A stretch of 41,215 nt of DNA, taken from NCBI GenBank assembly GCA_900467745.1, contig UBQW01000022.1:335965-377179 (forward strand). Direction: 5' to 3'. Every line of letters begins with the position of its first letter. Position 1 is the stretch's first letter. Positions 8,409 to 15,104 of the stretch are shown here, in pieces. A program made the translations under genes and the position numbers. The stretch is from Hyphomicrobiales bacterium. GTDB taxonomy: Bacteria > Pseudomonadota > Alphaproteobacteria > Rhizobiales > Rhizobiaceae. The notes beneath the pieces were generated by a model that saw only the letters and a list, made by a program, of their open reading frames with translations, made no database searches and had not been told where the DNA came from.

Positions 8409-8609
8409 TTATTTGATCAGCGCAAAAAGGCCTGCCGTGGCAACAATCGCCGCGAGCACGACGCCGAGAATGATGCAGACCAAATTGATGATCCAACCCT
8501 GATCGGGCTTGGAGTCAAGCTTTGCATCGATACGCGCCAGCTGTCCGAGCACTGTGTTCAGCATCGAGCGCATGTCATCGGCAATGGCTTTGGCGGCGCG
8601 ATTTTCCAT
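8409..8609 (-). CDS. Small membrane protein with C-terminal anchor
   Basis: A 66-residue protein starting MENRAAKAIADDMRSMLNTVLGQLARIDAKLD, a charged helix likely to form a coiled coil. One transmembrane segment follows (WIINLVCIILGVVLAAIVATAGLFALI) and ends at the C-terminus. The ATG at 8609 is preferred over a TTG at 8645. It converges on the GGDEF-EAL gene with only 10 bases between stops. The function is unknown; the codon usage and clean membrane segment argue that it is real. Confidence 0.6.
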   Translation of the reverse strand: MENRAAKAIADDMRSMLNTVLGQLARIDAKLDSKPDQGWIINLVCIILGVVLAAIVATAGLFALIK

Positions 8610-8667
8610 GCTGTTGATTGTGCCATCTCCGCTACCCGTCAGCAACGATCTGCACTTACCACAAAAG

Positions 8668-8695
8668 CCGATGGCGCCCTCTCGGACGCCATCGG
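8668..8695 (-). terminator. Rho-independent terminator after the PRC-barrel gene
   Basis: A perfect 9-bp stem CCGATGGCG / CGCCATCGG with a 10-nt loop. Read on the minus strand it is followed by CTTTTG, placing it just downstream of the PRC-barrel gene. Confidence 0.75.
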
Positions 8696-8727
8696 TTACG
8701 CATGCACTGCGACTAACGATGCAGTGT

Positions 8728-9333
8728 TTACTTGGCTGTCGTGGAGCCGGTTGCGGTGTTGTCCATCGCGCCCGGAGCCGGGGCCTTTTCGGCCGACTGC
8801 ATCTGCAGCGTCTTGAATTCCGGCGCTGCCTTTAGCGTTTCGGCCGTTTCCGAGGTCGTCAGCTTGACGCTGCCATCCGTCGTGTTTTGGGCCACGGTGA
8901 TCTTGTCCATCGGCACGGCGACGTTCTTTTCGCCGATGCCAAGGAAGCCGCCGACACCGATCACGGCTGCGACGAGGCCGCCATCCTTCTTCATGATCAG
9001 GTCGTTGACGTTACCGATGCTCTCGTTCGTACCGTTATAGACGGCCTGACCGATATAGGTGTTGGCGCTGACCTGATCCGCGGACTGCTCCGTCAGATAG
9101 GTGCCGCCGGCAGCTTGTGCGGTGTCAGTGGTAGCGGCCGGTGCGGGTGCCTGTGCGGCATCACCTGCCGGCTTCATGGCATCCGGCTTCGGCGCTGCCG
9201 GGTCGGCCGGTGCCGACATGGACGGTGCGCTCGGCGAGGCCGGCTGGGTCGCGCTCTGCGAGAAAGCGACCGGTGCGAAGGCCGTGGCAAACAGGGCGCC
9301 AGCGGCAACGGTGGTGAGAAGTTTGCGTGTCAT
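8728..9333 (-). CDS. Exported PRC-barrel protein
   Basis: A 201-residue protein with a signal peptide (MTRKLLTTVAAGALFATAFA...AFSQ). A low-complexity linker rich in Ala, Pro and Ser (~30-75) comes next, then a PRC-barrel domain from about residue 90: YIGQAVYNGTNESIGNVNDLIMKKDGGLVAAVIGVGGFLGIGEKNVAVPMDKI. The C-terminal tail is again Ala/Thr-rich. Such exported PRC-barrel proteins are common in Rhizobiales, and some are linked to stress or envelope functions; the ligand is unknown. It is monocistronic, with its own terminator. Confidence 0.88.
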   Translation of the reverse strand: MTRKLLTTVAAGALFATAFAPVAFSQSATQPASPSAPSMSAPADPAAPKPDAMKPAGDAAQAPAPAATTDTAQAAGGTYLTEQSADQVSANTYIGQAVYNGTNESIGNVNDLIMKKDGGLVAAVIGVGGFLGIGEKNVAVPMDKITVAQNTTDGSVKLTTSETAETLKAAPEFKTLQMQSAEKAPAPGAMDNTATGSTTAK

Positions 9334-9542
9334 ATCGTACCTACTTTCAGTGTCCCTGGGTGATCTCTGGCCGCGCTGTTCTCTTCTAGCGAGAGCTGTC
9401 TCAGCTCGGCCGGTTCGTGAAGTAAATGAATGGGTTGGCTAATGGTTCCCAGAAAAATACACGCAGAAACTGACGAAATTTACGGAACTTTTCAGGTGCT
9501 GGGACTGTGCGGGTGCAAGATCATTGCGCGATCGAAACGCAA

Positions 9543-9566
9543 AAGGGCGCCCCGAGGGACGCCCTT
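9543..9566 (-). terminator. Terminator of the sugar-acid operon
   Basis: An AAGGGCG / CGCCCTT stem with an inner CCC/GGG pairing. On the minus strand it is followed by TTGCGTTT. It lies 24 bases beyond the stop of the lactonase gene. The rest of the 9334-9589 gap shows nothing that can be named. Confidence 0.7.
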
Positions 9567-9589
9567 GAAAACACATCCTGGAAGATGCG

Positions 9590-10477
9590 TCAGAGAATGT
9601 AGGCCGCGTCGAAAACACCACGGACGCTGACGCCGAGCTCAAGCAGGGCGCCTGCATCCGGCTGGTTGGCGCGGGCTGCGTCGTCGAGGCCTTCCCAGGC
9701 AGTGGTGACCGCCAGCCGGTCGGCATCGGGGCCGATGAAGGCGGGGCAGGAGGGCTGTGCAGCGGGCACTTTGTAGCGGGCGATGCGCAGGCCGTCGGGG
9801 CTGTAGCGATCGACGGTGCCGGCACCCCAGCGCGCGTTCCAGATATAGCCGTCGGCATCGACCACGGAACCGTCGATCCCGCCATCTTCCTCCATGCTGT
9901 CGACAAGCACGATCGGCTCGCCGGTCGGCAGGCCGGTCTCGCGATCGACCATGACCCGCATCAGCCGGCTGAGATGGGTATCGGTGAAATAGCCGACAGA
10001 GCCATCGGGCGAGAAGCAGATCGAGTTCGGAATGGTGATGCCGCCGAAGAGCTTCGTCACCTTGCCGCGCGCCACATGATAGATCGCGCCGGCCTGGCTT
10101 TCGGCCCGCTTGCTCATCGTGCTGATCCACAGGCTGCCCGAGGGATGCATGCGTCCGTCATTGGAGCGGTTTTCCGGCCGGTCGTTTTCGAGTGCCGCGT
10201 AAAATGTCAGGCCGCCGCTTTCGATATCGCGCACGAACAGGCCCTGCTCGGTCGCGAGCAACTGCCGCTTGTCATCGATCCGCGCCAGCACGCTCGCCAT
10301 CACAGGCAGCGTGTGCACCTTCTTCTCTTCGGTCGAGAGGTTCAGCTCGTGCAATTCTTTGCCGAGAATGTTGAACCACCAGATGGTATTGGTATCGGGA
10401 TCGTAGGTCGGTCCTTCGCCCAGCACCGAATTGGTGCTGGAAAGGGTCCGCCCCGCGAACTCATGAATGTCGGTCAT
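9590..10477 (-). CDS. SMP-30/gluconolactonase-family lactonase
   Basis: A 295-residue six-bladed beta-propeller of the SMP-30/gluconolactonase/LRE family. Metal-site residues are visible: E in LGEGPTYDPDTNTIWWFNI, N in NDGRMHPSGSLWISTM, N in IPNSICFSPDGSVGYFTDT and D in GSVVDADGYIWNARWGAG. Enzymes of this family hydrolyse sugar-1,4- or 1,5-lactones to aldonic acids. As the last gene of the operon with an aldose dehydrogenase, dgoK and dgoA, galactonolactone or a related lactone is the likely substrate (inference). The ATG at 10477, 4 bases after the dgoA stop, has GGGAGC upstream. Confidence 0.9.
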   Translation of the reverse strand: MTDIHEFAGRTLSSTNSVLGEGPTYDPDTNTIWWFNILGKELHELNLSTEEKKVHTLPVMASVLARIDDKRQLLATEQGLFVRDIESGGLTFYAALENDRPENRSNDGRMHPSGSLWISTMSKRAESQAGAIYHVARGKVTKLFGGITIPNSICFSPDGSVGYFTDTHLSRLMRVMVDRETGLPTGEPIVLVDSMEEDGGIDGSVVDADGYIWNARWGAGTVDRYSPDGLRIARYKVPAAQPSCPAFIGPDADRLAVTTAWEGLDDAARANQPDAGALLELGVSVRGVFDAAYIL

Positions 10478-10481
10478 ACGC

Positions 10482-11114
10482 TCAAGCTCCCACTGCTGCG
10501 TCGTATGCGTAAATGGTTGCCTTGGCGCGCTCGGCAACCTCGGCGACAGTCATTCCCGGCTTGTAGATGCTGGTGCCGAGCCCGAAGGCGAGGATTCCGG
10601 CCTTGGTGTATTCGGCGAAATTCTTGTCGGACACGCCGCCGACGGCCGCGATCGTCAGCTCCGGCGGCAGGATGGCGCGGATTGCCGTGATGCCGGATGG
10701 GCCGAGCACGCTGGCCGGGAAAAACTTCAGGCCCGTGGCGCCGGCGCGTGCCGCGGCGAGCGCTTCGGTGGGCGTGAAGACGCCGGGCATCGTGACCATG
10801 CCGTAGTCGCGAGCGCGGATGATCACGTCCGGTTCGACATTCGGCGTCACCAGAAGCTTGCCGCCGGCGTTGTGGAGATTATCCACCGCGTCTGTCGTCA
10901 AAACGGTGCCGGCGCCGATCAGCACGTCGGCCGGCGCCATCTTGGCGGCGATCTCGATCGACTTGAACGGCTCGGGCGAATTCAGCGGGATCTCGATCGC
11001 GGTCAGGCCGTTCTCGATCAGCGCGCCGACGACGCCTTCGGTTTCCTCGGGCTTGATCCCGCGCAGGATGGCGATCAGCGGGCGCTTCATGGCGGGGAAG
11101 GGGATGCGGTTCAT
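10482..11114 (-). CDS. dgoA: 2-dehydro-3-deoxy-6-phosphogalactonate aldolase
   Basis: A 210-residue class I KDPG/KDPGal aldolase. It follows E. coli DgoA closely: RPLIAILRGI, AIEIPLNSP (catalytic Glu), LIGAGTVLT, LLVTPNVEPDVI, MPGVFTPTEA, the Schiff-base lysine in GLKFFPAS, and AAVGGVS. It cleaves 2-keto-3-deoxy-6-phosphogalactonate to pyruvate and glyceraldehyde 3-phosphate. The IPLNSP and LGTSIY segments favour the galactonate over the gluconate aldolase. It lies 24 bases after dgoK and is tightly followed by the lactonase gene. Confidence 0.93.
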   Translation of the reverse strand: MNRIPFPAMKRPLIAILRGIKPEETEGVVGALIENGLTAIEIPLNSPEPFKSIEIAAKMAPADVLIGAGTVLTTDAVDNLHNAGGKLLVTPNVEPDVIIRARDYGMVTMPGVFTPTEALAAARAGATGLKFFPASVLGPSGITAIRAILPPELTIAAVGGVSDKNFAEYTKAGILAFGLGTSIYKPGMTVAEVAERAKATIYAYDAAVGA

Positions 11115-11138
11115 CGCTCTGTTCTTTCTTGATTGGGC

Positions 11139-12056
11139 TTAGTTGGGCCAGATGGCGTTTGCAGCGGCCGAAAGGCCGGCAAGCACCGCCGTATCGGCAT
11201 CGATGGTTGTGACGTTGAGGGAAAGCGCCTTGAAGGCGGTCTCGTAAAGCTTCTGCAGGCGGCCGGAGGCGACCAGCGCGATCGGCGTGTCATTGGCAGC
11301 GTCGGCCAGCGCGCCCGAGATCTCCAGGCCGATCAACGTGCCCGATATCCGCGCCTGCGCCGCCGATGCGGTCATGCCGTGCAGCAGTTGGCCGGAGCGC
11401 GCCGTGAACAACAGGTTGGTCGCCATCTGCGGCTGGCGGAAGGCGGTCGACACCGATGCCTTGAAGGCTGAATTGTCGGCCGGCGATTGCTCGGCGCCGG
11501 CAACCGCATGCGACAGGATCGTGTGCTTGGTGATCGCGTCGAAGAGTTCGCCGGTCATGAAGGTGGAGAAGCCGATGACTTCGCCTTCCTGCACATGCAC
11601 CCATTTCGAATGCGTGCCGGGCATGCAGACGGCCTGCGCGCCCGTGCTGTCTGGGCCAAGCGCGCCGAGAAGCTGGGTCTCTTCGCCGCGCATCACATCG
11701 GGCGATGCCCGGTCGCGCTGGGCGAGGCCCGGCAGGATGCGGATGTCGCGGCTCTGGCCGGGCACAGGGACGGCGCCGGTCAGGATCGCCGACAGCGAGG
11801 TGGGGACGTCGACATAGCCAGCCTCGACCCAGCCCTGCTTCGCGCCCGCCATGCCGCAAACGATGGCGGGGATATTATCGGGCGCTTCGACCTTGGCCAG
11901 ATGCTTGGCCAGCACCTCGGCGAAACCGGTCTTGGCCGCCGTCGTCATGCCCTCGTCGCTGCGGCTTTCATTCAGCACGCTGCCATCGCTGCCGATCAGC
12001 CACAGCCGGAAGCTGCTCGTGCCCCAGTCGACCGCGATATATCGGGGTGTTGCCAT
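11139..12056 (-). CDS. dgoK: 2-dehydro-3-deoxygalactonokinase
   Basis: A 305-residue DgoK-family sugar kinase. It starts ATPRYIAVDWGTSSFRLWLI, the ASKHA phosphate-1 loop. It continues with CGMAGAKQGWVEAGYVDVP, the family signature LPGLAQRDRASPDVMRGEETQLLG and MPGTHSKWVHVQEGEVIGFSTFMTGELF. It phosphorylates 2-keto-3-deoxygalactonate with ATP. Its ATG overlaps the stop of the SDR gene by one base (TGATG), a sign of translational coupling. The length is normal. Confidence 0.95.
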   Translation of the reverse strand: MATPRYIAVDWGTSSFRLWLIGSDGSVLNESRSDEGMTTAAKTGFAEVLAKHLAKVEAPDNIPAIVCGMAGAKQGWVEAGYVDVPTSLSAILTGAVPVPGQSRDIRILPGLAQRDRASPDVMRGEETQLLGALGPDSTGAQAVCMPGTHSKWVHVQEGEVIGFSTFMTGELFDAITKHTILSHAVAGAEQSPADNSAFKASVSTAFRQPQMATNLLFTARSGQLLHGMTASAAQARISGTLIGLEISGALADAANDTPIALVASGRLQKLYETAFKALSLNVTTIDADTAVLAGLSAAANAIWPN

Positions 12057-12829
12057 CAGAAAATGCCTCCATCGACAATAAGGGACTGCGCCGTCACTGC
12101 GGAGGCGCCGTCGGATGCTAGAAACAGGCAGGGCCCGACGATGGCGTCGGCCTGCAAAACGCGTTTGATGCACTGCCGCTCGATCATGCCGGCGATGCCT
12201 TCTTCTGTGAGCCACAGCTTCATCTGCCGCTCGGTGACGATCATGCCCGGCAGGACGCAGTTGACGCGGATGTTGTCGGGACCGAGCTTGCCGGCCAGGC
12301 TCTTGGTCAACCCGATGATTGCCGCCTTCGCCGTCGTGTAGGCCGGGAAGTCGGGCATGTTCAACATGAAGGCGATCGACGACATGTTGATGATCGCCCC
12401 GCCGCCGGCCTCCCGCATCGATGGCGCCACAGCCTGCGCCGCGAAGAACACGTGCCGCAGATTGGTCGCTTGGTTGTTGTCCCAGTATTCGGGCGTCACC
12501 TGATCGAAATCATGCCGGTCGTCCCGCGCCGCGTTGTTGACGAGCACGCCAATCGGTCCGGAATGGGCAATGATCGCCTCGATGGTTGCGCGGATCGCCG
12601 CGACATCGCGCAGGTCGGCATGGTGGAAGCGCACCGGGTGCAGGCTGTCGCGCGACAGGCGGTCGACCAGAGCGTGGCTCTCTTCCTCGGCGATGTCAAT
12701 GAAGGTGACCTTGGCGCCCTGGCGCGCGAACCCCTCGACGATTGCAGCACCTATGCCGGAGCCGCCGCCCGTCACCACCACGCTTCGGTCCCTGAATTCG
12801 GGATATTGCGCTCCAAGCTCCGCCACCAC
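12056..12829 (-). CDS. SDR-family dehydrogenase, probable aldose 1-dehydrogenase
   Basis: A 257-residue classical short-chain dehydrogenase. It has TGGGSGIG for the nucleotide, DIAEE after beta-2 (an acidic residue favouring NAD), NNAA, IINMSS, the catalytic YTTAK and PGMIVTE. It is the first gene of an operon with dgoK, dgoA and a lactonase, so oxidation of galactose (or a related aldose) to the lactone is the likely step; this is inference from context. The GTG at 12829 has a very good GGGAGGAT ribosome site; a second GTG follows directly. It is divergent from the IclR gene. Confidence 0.9.
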   Translation of the reverse strand: MVAELGAQYPEFRDRSVVVTGGGSGIGAAIVEGFARQGAKVTFIDIAEEESHALVDRLSRDSLHPVRFHHADLRDVAAIRATIEAIIAHSGPIGVLVNNAARDDRHDFDQVTPEYWDNNQATNLRHVFFAAQAVAPSMREAGGGAIINMSSIAFMLNMPDFPAYTTAKAAIIGLTKSLAGKLGPDNIRVNCVLPGMIVTERQMKLWLTEEGIAGMIERQCIKRVLQADAIVGPCLFLASDGASAVTAQSLIVDGGIF

Positions 12830-12839
12830 TATCCTCCCG

Positions 12840-12882
12840 ATAGTTCCATTATTCAGAACTCAATTTGACTATATGGAATTAT
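12840..12882. promoter_or_regulatory. Candidate IclR operator region
   Basis: In the gap between the SDR and IclR starts, ATAGTTCCAT (12840-12849) is mirrored by ATGGAATTAT (12873-12882) with one mismatch in ten. A second perfect short dyad, AGTTC-N9-GAACT (12842-12860), shares the left arm. The placement suits a site for the divergent IclR protein acting on both promoters. Confidence 0.5.
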
Positions 12883-12922
12883 CGGATTAGCCTTGGGTCT
12901 CTGTCAAGGCATGAGGGCCAGC

Positions 12923-13735
12923 ATGAGCGCGACTGATGGCGACATCATGGATAAAAATGAGGCCGCGGACAAACGCGAGACGGGTACGCTCGGCAAGCTG
13001 ATGGTGCTGCTCGATATCGTGACGCACGCCGACGGCCCGATGCGTTTCACCGATATCTTGGCGGTCGCCGGCCAGCCGCGCGGTACACTGCATCGCCAGC
13101 TTGGCCATCTCACCGAGGAAGGCCTGCTGGAAGTGCTGGCAGACGGCCGCTATGCACCCGGTCTGCGCCTCCTCGATCTCGCCTCGCGCAGCTGGGCGCG
13201 CAACGAATTCCGGCTAATCGCCGAGCCGCATCTGAACGCCCTGCAGCAGCTGACCGGCGAGACCGTGCATCTCGGCGTCCTGCGCGGCGCCTCCGTCATC
13301 TATCTCGACAAGGTCGAGGGTAGCCAGCCGGTCCGGATGTACTCGCAAATCGGTAATGCCTCGCCCATCTATTGCACCGGTGTCGGAAAGGCGGCGCTCT
13401 CGGCGCTGCCGGACGATCGGCTGGACGCGATCATATCAAGCGTATCGTTCCAGCACTTTACCGAAAACACGCTGACGCCGGAGACGCTGCGCCGCGAGAT
13501 CGCCGACATTCGTCGCTCGGGCAATGCCTTCGACCGCGAGGAACACGAGGTCGGCATCCGCTGCGTGGCCGCCCCCGTGTTCTCCGAGGACCTGTCCTTC
13601 GTCGGCGGTGTTTCGGTGACCGGGCCGGCCTATCGGCTGACCTTCGAGCGATTGGAGGAGTGGGCGTTGCCGGTTCGCGGGGCTGCCCAGAGCATCATGA
13701 GCGGCATGCGGATCGGCCTTGGCCCGCGCCGCTAG
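12923..13735 (+). CDS. IclR-family transcriptional regulator
   Basis: A 270-residue IclR regulator. A winged-helix N-terminus (LGKLMVLLDIVTHADGPMRFTDILAVAGQPRGTLHRQLGHLTEEGLLEV, ending in YAPGLRLLDLA) is followed by the effector-binding domain with SVIYLDKVEGSQPVRMYSQIGNASPIYCTGVGKAALS and VGIRCVAAPVF...GGVSVTGPAYRL. It is divergent from the sugar-acid operon and is very likely its regulator, responding to a pathway sugar acid. The ATG at 12923 is one of several possible starts (TTG 12893, ATG 12911, ATG 12947). Confidence 0.92.
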   Translation: MSATDGDIMDKNEAADKRETGTLGKLMVLLDIVTHADGPMRFTDILAVAGQPRGTLHRQLGHLTEEGLLEVLADGRYAPGLRLLDLASRSWARNEFRLIAEPHLNALQQLTGETVHLGVLRGASVIYLDKVEGSQPVRMYSQIGNASPIYCTGVGKAALSALPDDRLDAIISSVSFQHFTENTLTPETLRREIADIRRSGNAFDREEHEVGIRCVAAPVFSEDLSFVGGVSVTGPAYRLTFERLEEWALPVRGAAQSIMSGMRIGLGPRR

Positions 13736-13745
13736 AGCCCCAGCA

Positions 13746-13763
13746 ATTTGAGAATTGTCAAAT
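13746..13763. promoter_or_regulatory. Perfect dyad ATTTGA-GAATTG-TCAAAT
   Basis: A perfect 6+6 dyad with a 6-nt spacer, 11 bases after the IclR stop. No T-tract follows, so it does not look like a terminator. It may be a protein site belonging to the LuxR-type gene upstream region. Its role is unknown. Confidence 0.35.
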
Positions 13764-13821
13764 CTGCACGCGCTTCGTCACCTTTCGTACAGAAATATGC
13801 TCATTTTCCGGTAGTGGACGT

Positions 13822-13850
13822 ATTGTGATTTTGTGAAGAATCGTCACAAT
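13822..13850. promoter_or_regulatory. Nested TTGTGA/TCACAA dyads upstream of LuxR gene
   Basis: TTGTGA occurs twice in tandem (13823-13828 and 13831-13836), and a TCACAA arm follows (13844-13849). This gives TTGTGA-N7-TCACAA and also ATTGTGA-N15-TCACAAT. The half-sites resemble those of CRP/FNR-type regulators, but the N7 spacing is off by one from the usual N6. It is a candidate activator site only. Confidence 0.35.
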
Positions 13851-13862
13851 TGCCAGTTGTCA

Positions 13863-13899
13863 ACCCCAAGTCTTGGGGTGTAGTGCCGTAGGCTATATT
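13863..13899 (+). promoter_or_regulatory. LuxR-gene promoter with C4-G4 dyad
   Basis: A perfect 8+1+8 dyad, ACCCCAAG-T-CTTGGGGT (13863-13879), is followed by a good -10 hexamer CTATAT (13893-13898). The right arm CTTGGG lies where a -35 would be, with a slightly short spacer. A bound protein would block this promoter. The core is shared with 6935-6948. C4...G4 dyads of this kind are used by rhizobial LuxR-type proteins, so autoregulation is plausible. Confidence 0.5.
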
Positions 13900-13974
13900 G
13901 ACGGCGATGCCGCCGTCGGCGTGCGATCCAAGCACGTCACTTACGACGTTCCTGATTTTTTTTGAGCTGATGAC

Positions 13975-14709
13975 ATGATGAACCCTTTGCCGCACCAGAC
14001 TTCCGTGAACGTGTACGTAAATGAGGTATCTGGATTAAACACCCAGTTCGATATCTTTCGTTTCATGAAGAGGCTGACGGAAGCCTACCGGGTTCGCGCA
14101 TTCATGGTGCTCAATCTCCCCTCGGCCACCGCACGCGATCTGCAGAGCAACACCGTCATCACCAACTGGCCTGCCGAGCTGCTCTCGGCCTATGATCATG
14201 AGGCGCTGCTCACGAACAGCCCGATCGTCCGCAAGCTGCGATCGTCGACGGTTCCGTTCTTCAGCGACTTGTCGAAGTCGAAGCTGGAACGCTCGGACGG
14301 CAAGTCGGGCATCGTCATGGCCCTGTTTGAGCGCTTCCGCATGATGCGCTGCGCCTATTTCCCGACGCACGATCCCTCCGGCGCCCGCGGCGCGGTCTCC
14401 TTCGCCGGCGATCGTGAGCCCTTCGCGCCCGAGGAGATGCTGGAGCTCCACTATATCTCGACGCACGTATTCGACAGGCTGGCCGAGATTCGCGCGCTCG
14501 ACAACCGCGTGGTCGACGCCCTGACCGACCGCGAGATCGATTGTCTCAACTGGACCGCCGCCGGCAAGACGAGCGTCGAGATCGCCGATATCCTTGGCCT
14601 GTCCGAGCACACGGTCAATCACTACCTCAACCGCGCCACCAAGAAGCTCGACACGGTCAATCGCACCCAGGCGGTTGCCAAGGCATTGCGCATCGGCTTG
14701 ATCAAGTAA
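13975..14709 (+). CDS. Solo LuxR-type transcriptional regulator
   Basis: A 244-residue protein with an N-terminal autoinducer-binding-like domain (~25-165) and a C-terminal LuxR helix-turn-helix (~178-240: LTDREIDCLNWTAAGKTSVEIADILGLSEHTVNHYLNRATKKL). No luxI-type synthase is nearby. Against TraR-type proteins only the tyrosine of the signal pocket remains (Y73, in LLSAY). The Trp expected next to it is Leu (PAEL), the Asp before PV is Ser (NSPIV), and the second Trp is lost (PFFSDLS). It therefore may not bind acyl-homoserine lactones and may resemble VisN/VisR-like regulators. Its target genes are unknown. Confidence 0.9.
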   Translation: MMNPLPHQTSVNVYVNEVSGLNTQFDIFRFMKRLTEAYRVRAFMVLNLPSATARDLQSNTVITNWPAELLSAYDHEALLTNSPIVRKLRSSTVPFFSDLSKSKLERSDGKSGIVMALFERFRMMRCAYFPTHDPSGARGAVSFAGDREPFAPEEMLELHYISTHVFDRLAEIRALDNRVVDALTDREIDCLNWTAAGKTSVEIADILGLSEHTVNHYLNRATKKLDTVNRTQAVAKALRIGLIK

Positions 14710-14722
14710 CTGCCCAAATCCT

Positions 14723-14739
14723 GTGCGCTATTGTCGCAC
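14723..14739. promoter_or_regulatory. Dyad GTGCG-N7-CGCAC, possible upstream activator site
   Basis: A perfect 5+7+5 inverted repeat 14 bases after the LuxR stop and about 115 bases before the predicted sigma54 start. This is the usual distance for an enhancer-binding protein. No T-tract follows it, so it is a poor terminator. It does not match the NtrC or NifA consensus. Confidence 0.35.
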
Positions 14740-14820
14740 CCGCCTAAAAATTGCGCCAGGACGTGAGCGCTGCGCGGTTATTCAGCTAGCGTTGCCGCCG
14801 AATTCGTCGCCAATTCGAGT

Positions 14821-14836
14821 TGGCACGCTTCATGCT
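14821..14836 (+). promoter_or_regulatory. Sigma54 (RpoN) promoter
   Basis: TGGCACGCTTCATGCT matches the consensus TGGCACG-N4-TTGCW at 11 of 12 defined positions, with the essential GG (14822-14823) and GC (14834-14835) correctly 12 bases apart. Transcription should start near 14846-14848. No good protein start follows; a structured terminated RNA does. Confidence 0.7.
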
Positions 14837-14845
14837 TCTCTATTG

Positions 14846-14958
14846 CCAGCGGTCCAGAGGGGACTTGGCAACGACGCCATAAAAGGCGCGACCTTCAACC
14901 CGCCGCTCGGTGCCGGCACCTGTGCTTGCTGGACATCGAGCGGCGGTTTGTTGTTTTT
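14846..14958 (+). ncRNA. Predicted sigma54-dependent small RNA
   Basis: A stretch of about 110 nt runs from the expected sigma54 start to a strong terminator. It folds by eye into three elements. The first is a 5' hairpin, TTGCCA...TGGCAA (14843-14871), with inner GTCC/GGAC. The second is a small CGCC-ATAAAA-GGCG hairpin (14875-14888). The third is the terminator stem CCGCCGCTCG / CGAGCGGCGG (14900-14946), with an inner GGTGCC-GGCACC and the tail TTTGTTGTTTTT. No ribosome site or convincing reading frame is present. The exact start is uncertain by a few bases; a start at 14847 would lose part of the outer first stem. No known RNA family was recognised. Confidence 0.6.
14900..14958 (+). terminator. 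Rho-independent terminator of the small RNA
   Basis: A perfect 10-bp stem CCGCCGCTCG / CGAGCGGCGG (14900-14909 and 14937-14946), followed at once by TTTGTTGTTTTT. The loop contains a further 6-bp palindromic stem. Confidence 0.8.
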
Positions 14959-15070
14959 GGGATACGCCCGCCGGTCCATAAGCGCGAGCTGATGCATTTT
15001 TCCCTCAATTCTGACTGGTCTTTCAGATCTGACGCCCTAGAAACCCCTTATCCACTTGGGTGACCGTTGT

Positions 15071-15104
15071 GCCATCAGGGCGAAAGCCCGGCGGACTTGA
15101 TGGC
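15071..15104 (+). other. Structured leader element upstream of mrp
   Basis: An outer 7-bp stem GCCATCA / TGATGGC encloses a GGGC-GAAA-GCCC hairpin with a GNRA tetraloop, leaving an 8-nt bulge on the 3' side. It lies 134 bases before the mrp start. No known riboswitch was recognised. It could be part of a long 5' leader or of another small RNA. The rest of 14959-15237 shows nothing further that can be named. Confidence 0.45.

Noticed and set aside
14723..14739. NtrC or NifA binding site for the sigma54 promoter
   Set aside because: The arms GTGCG...CGCAC do not fit GCAC-N9-GTGC or TGT-N10-ACA; it is kept only as an unnamed dyad.
14723..14992. An 89-codon rightward frame covering the sigma54 promoter and the terminator
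   Set aside because: It starts before the promoter, has no ribosome site, and runs through a perfect terminator hairpin; a non-coding RNA explains the stretch better.
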